Assembly: GCA_022823235.1 (NCBI GenBank)
Contig: JAJDXO010000030.1
Location: 1 to 64,000, forward strand
Reading direction: 5' to 3'
DNA length: 64,000 nucleotides
Origin: Rhodospirillales bacterium
GTDB taxonomy: Bacteria; Pseudomonadota; Alphaproteobacteria; Rhodospirillales; UBA2165
Part shown: positions 34,481 to 43,086 of the stretch, piece by piece
How the letters are laid out: each line of letters begins with the position of its first letter
Numbering within the stretch: position 1 is the stretch's first letter
Notes under the pieces: generated by a model
What the model was told of the DNA's origin: nothing
What the model saw: only the letters and a program-made list of their open reading frames with translations
The model's database searches: none
Made by a program: the position numbers and the translations under genes

Positions 34481-35671
34481 GTGAGTGTCCTGACCCCGAG
34501 CAATCACGACGAAATCCGGGCGGCGGTTGCCGGCGCGCTGGCCGACGGGATCCCGATGGAGGTTCGGGGTCATGCCACCAAGCGGGGCTGGGGCCGGCCG
34601 GTGCAGGCGGAACAGGAGCTGGACCTGAGCCGCATCAGCGGCATCCATCTCTATGAGCCGAAGGAGCTGGTGCTCTCTGCGGCGGCCGGCACGCCGATCA
34701 GCGACATCAACGAAGCGCTGGCGGCCGAGAACCAGCATCTGGCGTTCGAGCCGCCGGACTGGGCGCCGCTCTATGGCGGCGCGGCCGGAGACGGGACCTT
34801 CGGCGGCGTGATCGCCTGCAACCTCGCGGGACCCCGGCGTATCCAGGCCGGCGCGGCGCGGGATCATCTGCTGGGCTTTACCGCCGTCAGCGGCCGGGGC
34901 GAGACCTTCAAGTCCGGCGGGCGGGTGGTGAAGAACGTCACCGGCTTCGACCTCTCCAAGCTCATAGCCGGGTCCTTCGGCACCCTGGCGGTGATGTCGG
35001 ACATCACCGTCAAGGTTCTCCCGGCGCCGGAGAAGGTGCGCACCGTCCTGGTGTTCGGCCTCTCCAGCGAGGATGCGCAGAAGGCCATGTCGGCGGCGCT
35101 CAACAGTCCCTCGGATGTCGGCGGCGCGGCCCATCTGCCGGCGGGCGCGGCGGCGCGGTCGGCGGTCGATTACGTCAACGGCGCGGGAGGCGCGGTCACG
35201 GCGCTCCGGGTCGAGGGCCCCGAGCCGTCGGTCGCCGCCCGGACGGAAGCCCTGAGACGGCTGCTGGGCGAGTACGGCGGAACCGAGGAACTTCACACCT
35301 CGCGCTCCAAGACATTATGGGCCGAGGTCCGGGACGTTCATCCCCTGCTGCCGCGAAGCGATAATCTGATCTGGCGCGTCTCGGTGCCGCCGGCCGGCGG
35401 CTATGCGCCGCCGCCCGAGGCCGAGTACTACACCGACTGGGGCGGGGGGTTGATATGGATTTCGGTGCCGGCGTCGAATGACGGGGCGCCGCCCCCGCCG
35501 CGCGCCGATGGGGGACACGCCACGCTGATGAGAGCGCCTGCCTCGGTCCGGGGCGGCGTCGCCGTCTTCGAGGAGCTTCCCCCCGGGGTGGCCGCCTTGT
35601 CGGCCCGGATCAAGGAAAGCTTCGATCCGGAGCGGGTCCTGAATCCGGGCCGGATATATCCGGGAATCTGA
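34481..35671 (+). CDS. glcE: Glycolate oxidase subunit GlcE (FAD-binding)
   Basis: 396 residues from GTG at 34481. A shorter GlcD paralogue: it has the FAD domain (EVRGHATKRGWGRP, GTFGGVIACNLAGPRR, GRVVKNVTGFDLSKL) and a reduced C-terminal domain ending DPERVLNPGRIYPG. It is required together with GlcD and GlcF for activity in E. coli. The three-base spacing to both neighbours supports co-translation. Confidence 0.94.
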   Translation: MSVLTPSNHDEIRAAVAGALADGIPMEVRGHATKRGWGRPVQAEQELDLSRISGIHLYEPKELVLSAAAGTPISDINEALAAENQHLAFEPPDWAPLYGGAAGDGTFGGVIACNLAGPRRIQAGAARDHLLGFTAVSGRGETFKSGGRVVKNVTGFDLSKLIAGSFGTLAVMSDITVKVLPAPEKVRTVLVFGLSSEDAQKAMSAALNSPSDVGGAAHLPAGAAARSAVDYVNGAGGAVTALRVEGPEPSVAARTEALRRLLGEYGGTEELHTSRSKTLWAEVRDVHPLLPRSDNLIWRVSVPPAGGYAPPPEAEYYTDWGGGLIWISVPASNDGAPPPPRADGGHATLMRAPASVRGGVAVFEELPPGVAALSARIKESFDPERVLNPGRIYPGI

Positions 35672-35674
35672 GCC

Positions 35675-36940
35675 ATGCAGACCAGTTTCACCGAGGCCCA
35701 ACTCGCCGAACCCGCCATCATGGAGGCCAACGCCATCCTCCGGAACTGCGTTCATTGCGGGTTCTGCCTGTCGGCCTGCCCGACCTACGCGCTGCTCGGC
35801 GATGAGCGGGACAGCCCGCGCGGACGCATCTACATGATCAAGGACATGCTGCAGGCGGGCGGCCGGCCGGCGGACGAAATCGTGCATCACGTGGACCGCT
35901 GCCTGTCCTGCCTCGCCTGCATGAACGCCTGTCCGTCCGGGGTCCACTATCAGCACTATGTGGACAACGCGCGGGTTCATATCGAGAAGAATTACGTCCG
36001 GCCTTGGTTCGAGCGGCTGCTGCGCCGCGCCGTTTCGATGATTCTGCCCCATCCCGGCCGGGCCCGCTTGGCCCTCGGATGGTCGGGACTGGCGCGGCCT
36101 TTTGCCGGGATGTTCGGGAACAAGATTCGGGCTATGCTGGACCTCGCGCCGGCAAGTCTTCCGCCGAGGCCGGACGATCGGATGGGCCGGACCTATCCGG
36201 CGGAGGGCGCGCGGCGGATGCGGGTGCTTCTGCTGCCGGGGTGCGTGCAGGACGTGCTGCGGCCCAACATCAATGATGCGACCATCCGGCTGCTCAACCG
36301 GCTGGGCTGTGAGGTGGCGGTGGCGAAGAACACCGGCTGTTGCGGCGCGCTGACCCATCATCTCGGCGACGAGAAGGCCGCGAGACGGTCCCTGGAGGCC
36401 AATCTGGCCGCCTGGCGACCGGAGATCGAGGCCGGCGAGGTCGACGCCATCGTCACCAACGCGGCCGGTTGCGGAACCGTGGTGAAGGATTACGGCCACA
36501 TGGCCGATACGGACGAGGCGCGGCGGATCTCGGGCCTGACGCGGGATATTTCGGAGGTCCTCGACGAACTGGGCCTGGGCGAACCGGTGCAAAGCGGCCT
36601 GCCGGCGGTCGCCTACCAGGATGCCTGCTCGCTCAAGAACGGTCAGGGGATCACCGCTGAGCCGCGGGCGCTTCTGACGGCGGCCGGGTTCCCGGTGGAC
36701 GAATTGGCCGAGACCCATTGCTGCGGATCGGCCGGCAGCTACAACATCTTCCAGCCCGAAATCGCCGGCGCGCTCGCGGCCCGGAAGATCGACGCCATCC
36801 GCTGGACCGGGACGGAGGTCGTCGCCACCGGCAACATCGGCTGCCTGCACCATTTGCGGCAGAAGGGCGGGCTCGACGTCTTTCATACGGTTGAGCTGCT
36901 CGACTGGGCGACCGGCGGGCCCGACCCGCGTCAATTGTGA
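35675..36940 (+). CDS. glcF: Glycolate oxidase iron-sulfur subunit GlcF
   Basis: 421 residues. Two 4Fe-4S ferredoxin motifs near the N-terminus: CVHCGFCLSACPTY and CLSCLACMNACPSG. Two CCG domains (NTGCCGALTHHLG; HCCGSAGSYNI) follow, as in heterodisulfide-reductase-type electron carriers. It passes electrons from the GlcDE flavins toward the quinone pool. It ends the glcDEF operon. Confidence 0.95.
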   Translation: MQTSFTEAQLAEPAIMEANAILRNCVHCGFCLSACPTYALLGDERDSPRGRIYMIKDMLQAGGRPADEIVHHVDRCLSCLACMNACPSGVHYQHYVDNARVHIEKNYVRPWFERLLRRAVSMILPHPGRARLALGWSGLARPFAGMFGNKIRAMLDLAPASLPPRPDDRMGRTYPAEGARRMRVLLLPGCVQDVLRPNINDATIRLLNRLGCEVAVAKNTGCCGALTHHLGDEKAARRSLEANLAAWRPEIEAGEVDAIVTNAAGCGTVVKDYGHMADTDEARRISGLTRDISEVLDELGLGEPVQSGLPAVAYQDACSLKNGQGITAEPRALLTAAGFPVDELAETHCCGSAGSYNIFQPEIAGALAARKIDAIRWTGTEVVATGNIGCLHHLRQKGGLDVFHTVELLDWATGGPDPRQL

Positions 36941-36962
36941 CCGCGGTGTTGCCGCTCGGCTT

Positions 36963-37559
36963 ATGAGCCGGTCCCCGCATAGCAGGGCGATGCGCCCGCT
37001 TCGGCATTGGGTGATCTCGGGCCTTCTCGCGGTGTTCCTGGTGATCGGTCCGCCGGGTTCGGCGCACGCGGATCAGGAGGACGGCCGCCTTAATATCCTC
37101 TTCGACCGGCTGGCGGTAACGGCGGATGCGGTCGAGGCGCGCTCCCTCGAAGCCGCCATCTGGCGGATTTGGCTCGAGCCCGGGGATGCGAAGCTGGAGG
37201 CCGTCATGGCGCGCGGTATCGCCGCCATGAACGGCGGACGGCTGGGTGCGGCTCTTGCGTTCTTCGATCGGGTGACCCGGGAGGCGCCGGGCTTCGCGGA
37301 GGGCTGGAACAAGCGGGCGACGGTTCACTACCTGATGAACGACTTCGACGCGTCGGTGAGGGATATCGTCCGGACACTCGCGCTGGAGCCCAGGCACTTC
37401 GGTGCGCTTTCCGGCCTTGGCCTGATCTATATGGCCCTCGAACGGCCGGACGCGGCGCTTCGCGCATTCGAGCAGGTATTGGAAATTCATCCCAATTCGG
37501 CGGGCGCCCGGGCCCATGCGAGGCGGTTGCGTGATATCCTCAAGGGCGATGAAACCTGA
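36963..37559 (+). CDS. Periplasmic TPR-repeat protein
   Basis: 198 residues from the ATG at 36963 (MSRSPHSRAMRPLRHWV); a second ATG at 36990 is an alternative. The signal peptide has a hydrophobic core LLAVFLVIG and cleavage near GSAHA. Three TPR-like helical pairs (about residues 85-190) follow, the clearest being ALSGLGLIYMALERPDAALRAFEQVLEIHP. Its partner is unknown. It starts 22 bases after glcF and is 12 bases ahead of the broken saccharopine-dehydrogenase-like gene. Confidence 0.85.
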   Translation: MSRSPHSRAMRPLRHWVISGLLAVFLVIGPPGSAHADQEDGRLNILFDRLAVTADAVEARSLEAAIWRIWLEPGDAKLEAVMARGIAAMNGGRLGAALAFFDRVTREAPGFAEGWNKRATVHYLMNDFDASVRDIVRTLALEPRHFGALSGLGLIYMALERPDAALRAFEQVLEIHPNSAGARAHARRLRDILKGDET

Positions 37560-37571
37560 CGGACCGATACG

Positions 37572-38635
37572 ATGACGAATACCCTGGTGCTGGGCGCCGG
37601 CAAGATCGGCATTGCGGTTGCGCGGATGCTGGCCGAAACCGGCGACTACGCCGTTACGCTCGCCGACAAGGCCGCGGTCCCGGAGGGGTCGGCCGGCGGC
37701 GGAATCGCCCCGGCTGCCGTCGACGTGAACGACGACCGGAACCTTCGCGGCGCCCTGGCCGGCCGGGACGTCGTGGTCAGCACGCTCCCGTATTTCCTCG
37801 ATCTCCGGGTGGCGGAGTTCGCCCGCGAGGCCGGCGTTCACTACTTCGATCCCACCGAAGACGTCCGGACGGCCCGGGCGATCTCGGAACTCTCCGATGG
37901 CGCCGGGACGGTCTTCGTTCCTCAGTGCGGCCTGGCGCCCGGGTTCATCGCCATCGCCGCCCACTATCTGGTACAGCGCTTCGACGAGCCCCAGGACGTG
38001 AAGCTCCGGGTCGGCGCGTTGCCCCAGTTCCCCGACAACGCCCTCAAATACAACCTCACCTGGAGCACCGACGGACTGATCAACGAGTACTGCAATCTCT
38101 GCGACACGATCCACGACGGAGAACGCCGCGAGGTCATTCCGTTGGAAGGGCTCGAGGAGTTTTCCCTGGACGGCGTGCACTACGAGGCATTCAGCACCTC
38201 GGGCGGCATCGGCAGCCTGTGCGATACCCTCGAGGGCAAGGTCGAGAACCTGAACTACAAGACCGTCCGCTACCCCGGTCACCGCGACATGATCAAGATG
38301 CTCGCCGAGGACCTCAACCTCTGCAACCGGCGGGACGTGTTCAAGGACGTCATCGAGCACGGGGTCCCGGTCACCATGCAGGACTGGTGGTGATCTTCGT
38401 CACCGTCCGGGGGATCAAGGACGGCCGCCTGACCCAGGAATCCTACGCCAAGAAGATCTACGGCGGCGAGGATGGGGCGCCGTGGAGCGCGATCCAGTTG
38501 ACGACCGCCTCGGCCATCTGCGCCATGGTCGATCTGCATCGCGACGGCCGCCTGCCGGCATCCGGTTTTGTCCGCCAGGAACAGGTCGACTTCGGGGATT
38601 TCACGGCAAACAGGTTTGGCCGGGTCTACGCCTGA
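37572..38635 (+). pseudogene. Saccharopine dehydrogenase-like gene with a frameshift
   Basis: The first frame (37572-38393, 273 residues) has the Rossmann start MTNTLVLGAGKIGIAVARML and the saccharopine-dehydrogenase core (GGIAPAAVDV, PQCGLAPGFIA), and stops early after GVPVTMQDWW. The rest of the protein continues in another frame as VVIFVTVRGIKDGRLTQESY to the stop at 38635. Reading GAC-(C)TG-GTG-GTG-ATC would restore it, so one base is missing at about 38384-38388. It may be a true pseudogene, a sequencing error or programmed slippage; nothing suggests the last. Intact length would be about 354 residues. Confidence 0.85.
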
Positions 38636-38774
38636 TGGCATGGTCCCGAACACGCCCCGCGCCGGCGGGCTGCTCCGGGCCGTAAACGCTGGTTAAAGCC
38701 CGGGCGCATCGGATATCGTTGAACCGGTTCAAATCGGGGCGGCGGTCCGCCGTACGCCAGTTCAAGAGGTACAC

Positions 38775-39479
38775 ATGAGTGAAAACGAGATCGCCGTTAT
38801 CGTCGGCGCCGGGTCGGGGCTGAGCGCGTCGCTGGCACGGCTATTCCACAGGGAAGGCATGAAGGTCGCTCTGGCGGCCAGAAACACCGATAAGCTGGCC
38901 GGCCTGACCGCCGAAGTGGACGGCAAATCCTACACCTGCGATACCGCGGACGCGGCGTCGGTCGAAGCGCTTTTCGCGGCGGTCGACACGGATTTCGGCA
39001 CGCCCGATGTCGTGGTATTCAACGCCAGCGCCCGGGTGCGGGGACCGCTCGTCGAACTCGATCCCCAAGAGGTCGGCAAGGCGATCCTGACCACGGCGTT
39101 CGGCGGCTTCCTGGTCGCCCAGCAGGCGGCGAGGCGGATGCTCGAAGCCGGGAAGGGGACGATCCTGCTCACCGGCGCGTCGGCCGGGGTCAAGGGATTT
39201 CCGCAGTCGGCCACCTTCGCCATGGGAAAATTCGGCCTTCGCGGGTTGGCGCAAAGCATGGCGCGGGAACTTCACCCGAAGAACATTCATGTCGGCCACG
39301 TGGTGGTCGACGGCGGCATCGCCAATCCGGACCGCGGTCGGACCCAAGGGGGCGATCGGGGCGAGGATGCGTGGCTCGAGCCCGACGCAATCGCCGAGAC
39401 CTATCTGCATCTGCACCGCCAGCACCGCAGTTCGTGGTCCTGGGAGATCGAGGTGCGGCCGTGGGTGGAGAAATTCTAG
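38775..39479 (+). CDS. SDR-family protein with altered catalytic Tyr
   Basis: 234 residues. The Rossmann loop is VIVGAGSGLSASLARLF, with the usual NASA stretch at FNASARVRG. The active-site region reads GASAGVKGFPQSATFAMGKFGLRGL: the Ser is present, but Phe replaces the Tyr of YxxxK while Lys is kept. The protein may be catalytically impaired or use another acid. An AGAGG site precedes the ATG. No clear operon partner. Confidence 0.88.
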   Translation: MSENEIAVIVGAGSGLSASLARLFHREGMKVALAARNTDKLAGLTAEVDGKSYTCDTADAASVEALFAAVDTDFGTPDVVVFNASARVRGPLVELDPQEVGKAILTTAFGGFLVAQQAARRMLEAGKGTILLTGASAGVKGFPQSATFAMGKFGLRGLAQSMARELHPKNIHVGHVVVDGGIANPDRGRTQGGDRGEDAWLEPDAIAETYLHLHRQHRSSWSWEIEVRPWVEKF

Positions 39480-39485
39480 GGCTGC

Positions 39486-39731
39486 CTAGTCCATGCCGAG
39501 GGCGGTCTTGTAGAGATCGAGGAGTTCCTCCTGCTCGCGCCGGTCGCTGCCGTCCAGCTTCCGGAGACGGATGACCTGCCGGATGATCTTGGAGTCGAAT
39601 CCGACGCTTTTGGCTTCGGAATAGATTTCCCGGACGTCGGCGCCGAGCGCTGCTTTTTCTTCTTCCAACCGTTCGATCCGCTCGACGAAGGACCGCAATC
39701 GGTCAGCCGCAATTCCGCCAACATCGGCCAT
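39486..39731 (-). CDS. gapR: GapR-family nucleoid-associated protein (DUF2312)
   Basis: 81 residues from MADVGGIAADRLRSFVERIERLEEEK. It is a coiled-coil DNA-binding protein; in Caulobacter GapR binds overtwisted AT-rich DNA ahead of replication and transcription and stimulates gyrase and topo IV. The conserved EIYSEAKSVGFDSKIIRQVIRLRK is the core. It stands alone on the minus strand, convergent with the SDR gene; the stop is seven bases from the SDR stop. Confidence 0.93.
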   Translation of the reverse strand: MADVGGIAADRLRSFVERIERLEEEKAALGADVREIYSEAKSVGFDSKIIRQVIRLRKLDGSDRREQEELLDLYKTALGMD

Positions 39732-39807
39732 GGGTGTCTCCTCTTTAGCAGGGGTGTCGTCTGAACCCGGAGATTTGCCACGGCGCGGCGGGCCGGGCAA
39801 GACCCGA

Positions 39808-40944
39808 CTAAAGGCCCGCGACGGTCTGCTCGATCAGGTCGTCGACGACGGCGCGGAGAGCCTCTTCCGGGGACGCGCCCCGGCCGAGGGCATCGTCGAA
39901 CGCGGCGATCTGCCGGTGGGCGCTGGTGCCGCGCTCGATGATCGTCCGGGCATGTTCCACCTCGGCGACGCAGTCGAGGGCTTCGGCATCCTCACGGATC
40001 AGTTCCAGCAATTCCTCGACGAGATCAGCAAAAGGAACAAGCGAGCCCTTTCCGAAATCCACCAAGCCTTCATCCAGACCAAACCGGTGGGCGCGCCAGC
40101 GATTCTCCGCGACCAGCATATTGGAATAGCTGCGCCAGCGCTGATTGGAGCTGCGAAGGCGGTAGAGCATGCGGATGATGCAGACATAGAGCGCCGCGAT
40201 GGTAATCGTGTCCTCGATCCGGGTGCAGATGTCGCTGATCCGCATCTCCAGGGTCGGGAACCGGGCGCTCGGCCGGATATCCCACCAGATCATCGTCGCA
40301 TCCTCGATGAGTCCGGCGTCTATCATGACGTTCACATGCCGGAGATACTCGCCGTAGGAGTCGAAACGCTCCGGCAGGCCGGTCCGCGGCAGTTCGTCCC
40401 AGACGCACAGCCGGTACGACATCAGGCCGGTCTTCTCGCCTCCCCAAAACGACGACGAGGTGGAGAGAGCCATCAAATGGGGCAGGAAATAGGCGGCCTG
40501 GCTCATCAAATCGATCCGAAGATCTTCGTCGTCGACGCAGACGTGGACGTGCATGCCGCAGATCACCAGCCGCCGGGCCACCGCCTGAAGGTCCCGGGCG
40601 AGCGCATTGTAGCGGTCCTTGTCGGTGTGAACCTGTTGTTCCCAACGGGCGAAGGGGTGGGTGGAGGCGGCGATGGGGGCGAGGTCATACCTGTCGGCGA
40701 CCTCGGCGATGGTGGAGCGCAGTTCGCCCAGTTCCCGGCGCGCCTCGGCTATGGAGGCACAAACATCGGTCGCCACCTCGATCTGGGACTTCAGGAACTC
40801 CGGCTTGACCAGACTCTGGAGCCGCGCCTCGCATTCCTTGAACATTTCCTCCGACGGATTTTTAACAAGGTCGCGGCTGTCGCGCTCGACGAGAAGATAC
40901 TCCTCCTCGATACCGATTGTCAGGGCAGGTTCAGAGATGGGCAT
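39808..40944 (-). CDS. Carboxylate-amine ligase, GCS2/YbdK family
   Basis: 378 residues from MPISEPALTIGIEEEYLLVE. ATP-dependent ligase fold of glutamate-cysteine ligase type 2; E. coli YbdK has weak gamma-glutamylcysteine ligase activity. Motifs: IEEEYLLV, SQIEVATDVC, ASTHPFARWE, GMHVHVCVDD and the TLEMRISD strand. Its ATG overlaps the stop of the formylglutamate-amidohydrolase-like gene by one base, so the two are translated together; this pairing suggests a shared amino-acid conjugate as substrate. The real substrate is unknown. Confidence 0.9.
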   Translation of the reverse strand: MPISEPALTIGIEEEYLLVERDSRDLVKNPSEEMFKECEARLQSLVKPEFLKSQIEVATDVCASIAEARRELGELRSTIAEVADRYDLAPIAASTHPFARWEQQVHTDKDRYNALARDLQAVARRLVICGMHVHVCVDDEDLRIDLMSQAAYFLPHLMALSTSSSFWGGEKTGLMSYRLCVWDELPRTGLPERFDSYGEYLRHVNVMIDAGLIEDATMIWWDIRPSARFPTLEMRISDICTRIEDTITIAALYVCIIRMLYRLRSSNQRWRSYSNMLVAENRWRAHRFGLDEGLVDFGKGSLVPFADLVEELLELIREDAEALDCVAEVEHARTIIERGTSAHRQIAAFDDALGRGASPEEALRAVVDDLIEQTVAGL

Positions 40945-41762
40945 CAGAAGTGTTTGACCTCGTGGATGTCGTCGATCCGCAGAATTCGGTTCAGGCAATC
41001 CGCGACGATACCGGCCCACTCCTCGGCGCCTTCGTCATCCGCCACCAAATCCTGCCGGATTTCGACCGCGCAATTGGGCAGGCCCGCCGCGCCGCCGTGA
41101 ATATCAAGGGAATGAGCCAGGTCCGCACCGGAGTAGGGCAGGTTGTCGCCGACGTTGAGGCCTTCCGGCCGCCGGCGGAGTTCATAGATCAGCGGCTCGG
41201 CGATCCGGGGGTCCCGGTTCCACAACACGCCCACATGCCATTCGCGATCCTCGCCGTCCATGGACGGCGTGAAGCTGTGGACCGAGAACAGGGCCGGCGG
41301 CGCGCCGCGGCGCCACAGGTGGGCCAGACCATCCGACACGGCGCGGTGATAGGGCCAGTAGAGAGCGTCCCGCCGCGCCACCTCGTCGGCCTCCGACAGG
41401 TCCTGGTTGCCGGGAATGACGATATTGTCGCTGACCTCCGGGATCGCCGACGGATCGCCCGGCTGGCGGTTGTTGTCGATGACCAGCCGCGAATAGCCGG
41501 CGAGCACGGCCCTGGCGTCCAGTTTCGCCGCGAGCCGCCGCGTGACGTTGGCGGCGCCGATATCCCAGGCGACGTGCAGGTCAAGCGTCTCCGGCGTCAG
41601 GCCGAGCCCGTCCAAACTCTCCGGAACCTCGCGGCTCGCATGATCGCAGATCAGCAGCACCGGCGCGCCGCCCTCGGGGTTGAGAAGCTCGAAGGGCGGC
41701 GGGTCGTCCGGGGAAATCAAGGCGGCCGCCAGATCGGCGGCGCCGGGGGTTTCAGAATCCAT
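40944..41762 (-). CDS. N-formylglutamate amidohydrolase family protein (copy 2)
   Basis: 272 residues from MDSETPGAADLAAAL. Metal-site motifs: LICDHASREVPESL and SVHSFTPSMDGEDREWHVG. It differs strongly from copy 1 at 29343 (for example DHAS instead of PHSG). It is coupled to the GCS2-type ligase. An upstream in-frame reading to 41843 is possible but not conserved-looking. Amide hydrolysis and ligation of the same kind of compound may form one pathway; inference. Confidence 0.88.
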   Translation of the reverse strand: MDSETPGAADLAAALISPDDPPPFELLNPEGGAPVLLICDHASREVPESLDGLGLTPETLDLHVAWDIGAANVTRRLAAKLDARAVLAGYSRLVIDNNRQPGDPSAIPEVSDNIVIPGNQDLSEADEVARRDALYWPYHRAVSDGLAHLWRRGAPPALFSVHSFTPSMDGEDREWHVGVLWNRDPRIAEPLIYELRRRPEGLNVGDNLPYSGADLAHSLDIHGGAAGLPNCAVEIRQDLVADDEGAEEWAGIVADCLNRILRIDDIHEVKHF

Positions 41763-41850
41763 GTCCGGACTATAGACCACCAAATCCCCGGCATCACTCA
41801 CCGTTTGTTCCGGCGGGACGAGGTGGTCAGGGTCCGGACTCAATTGATTT

Positions 41851-41966
41851 CGTCATGGCCGGGCCCCGACCCGGCCATCCACGTGTGCGCCGCCCCCCGA
41901 AACGTGGATGCCCGGATCAAGTCCGGGCATGACGGTCTGGTTTGTGTCGTATATTCACTCGTCATG
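41851..41966. repeat. Dispersed hairpin repeat, family B (copy 6)
   Basis: GGCCGGGCCCCGACCCGGCC, then the spacer CACGTGTGCGCCGCCCCCCG (as at 1963), then GCCCGG-atcaagt-CCGGGC and TTTGTGTCGTATATTCACTCG. The second stem variant of copy 1 is absent. It lies in the 303-base gap before the EamA transporter. Confidence 0.8.
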
Positions 41967-41969
41967 TAA

Positions 41970-41991
41970 GGTCAATTCGGACGAATTGACC
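41970..41991. promoter_or_regulatory. Operator-like dyad upstream of the EamA transporter
   Basis: A perfect inverted repeat GGTCAATTC-ggac-GAATTGACC. A second dyad AAATTGA-t-TCAATTT lies at 42022-42036. Both share CAATT half-sites and lie between the divergent amidohydrolase and EamA genes. The transporter's likely -10 TATAAC is at 42052-42057, only nine bases from its ATG. Confidence 0.5.
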
Positions 41992-42011
41992 GACCCGGGC
42001 CCACCGGACCG

Positions 42012-42053
42012 GTTCCCGGTCAAATTGATTCAATTTAGCCGGATACTGCTCTA
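42012..42053 (+). repeat. Short duplicated element (copy 1), promoter-proximal
   Basis: A 42-base segment, GTTCCCGGTCAA followed by TTCAATTTAGCCGGATACTG and CTCTA, recurs with few changes at 52022-52062. Here it overlaps the presumed promoter of the EamA gene. Confidence 0.65.
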
Positions 42054-42065
42054 TAACCGCGCGCC

Positions 42066-42971
42066 ATGTCAGATTCAGGGTCCGCTCATGACCGCCGGGC
42101 GATGGCCGCGCTGTTCCTCGGCGCGGCCGCCATCGCCCTGTCGCCCATATTCGTCCGCTTGAGCGAACTCGGGCCGGTCACCACCGGATTTCACCGGGTC
42201 TTCCTGTCGCTGCCGGTGGTATTCGTCTGGGTCATGATCGACCGGAGCCGGCGCGAGGCCGCCGCGGGTCCGCCGACTGCCAAGGACTATGCGCTGCTGA
42301 TGCTGTCCGGGGTTTTCTTTGCCGGCGATCTGGCGCTTTGGCACTGGTCGATCAATCTGACGACGGTCGCCAACGCGACGCTGTTCGCCAACTTCGCCCC
42401 CATATTCGTGACGCTGGGGGCGTTCCTTCTGTTCAAGGAGCGGTTTAACCGGGTGTTTCTCGGGGGGTTGTTCTGCGCCGTTGCCGGCGTCGCCATTCTG
42501 GTCGGGGTGAGCGCCGGCACCAGCGAAAAGCACCTGATCGGCGATGCCCTCGGCATCGCGACCGCGGTGTTCTACGCTTCCTATATTCTGACCGTCAGCC
42601 GCCTGCGGGCCAAATTCTCCACCGCCACCGTCATGTGGTGGAGCGGTATCTCCACCTCGATCATTCTGTTGCCGGCCGCCCTGATCACCGAGACCCCGCT
42701 CTGGCCGGCGGGGGTTGCCGGCTGGACCGTGCTGCTGGGCCTGGCGATCGTGTCCCATACCGGCGGTCAGGGGTTGATCGCCTATGCGCTCGCCAAGCTC
42801 CCGGCCGCCTTCTCCTCGGTCGCGCTGTTGTTCCAGCCGGTATTGGCGGCGCTGATCGCGTGGGCGCTGTTCGCCGAAGCCATCACCGGCCTTCGGGGCC
42901 TGGGCGGGCTGGTGGTGCTGCTCGGGGTCTACCTGGCGCACCGCGGGTCGCTCGGCGGGAAAAGCCGCTAA
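42066..42971 (+). CDS. EamA-family (DMT) transporter, copy 1
   Basis: 301 residues with ten predicted membrane segments in two EamA repeats (about residues 10-145 and 155-298), for example LMLSGVFFAGDLALWHW and LGGLVVLLGVYLAHRG at the end. DMT exporters move amino acids, nucleotides or metabolites; the substrate cannot be read. The ATG has no ribosome site, and a TATAAC box just upstream would place the transcript start within a few bases of it, suggesting a leaderless mRNA. See the dyads at 41970 and 42022. Confidence 0.9.
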   Translation: MSDSGSAHDRRAMAALFLGAAAIALSPIFVRLSELGPVTTGFHRVFLSLPVVFVWVMIDRSRREAAAGPPTAKDYALLMLSGVFFAGDLALWHWSINLTTVANATLFANFAPIFVTLGAFLLFKERFNRVFLGGLFCAVAGVAILVGVSAGTSEKHLIGDALGIATAVFYASYILTVSRLRAKFSTATVMWWSGISTSIILLPAALITETPLWPAGVAGWTVLLGLAIVSHTGGQGLIAYALAKLPAAFSSVALLFQPVLAALIAWALFAEAITGLRGLGGLVVLLGVYLAHRGSLGGKSR

Positions 42972-43008
42972 CGTACTCAAAAATTGATGCTTTTTCCGGG
43001 CGCCGGGG

Positions 43009-43037
43009 TTGACACCCGATGCCCCGCCGCCAACAAT
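43009..43037 (+). promoter_or_regulatory. Possible promoter of the EgtD-like gene
   Basis: A perfect TTGACA (43009-43014), a 17-base spacer and AACAAT (43032-43037; four of six). It lies 50 bases upstream of the ATG at 43087. Confidence 0.45.
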
Positions 43038-43086
43038 CCGGCCACTTTCACCCGCGCCTGAGGCACCGAAAGGCGGCAACCGCATC

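Noticed and set aside
36651-38360. 569-codon minus-strand frame opposite glcF, the TPR gene and the saccharopine-dehydrogenase-like gene.
   Set aside because: No recognisable motif, start or ribosome site; it mirrors genes with clear family motifs on the plus strand.
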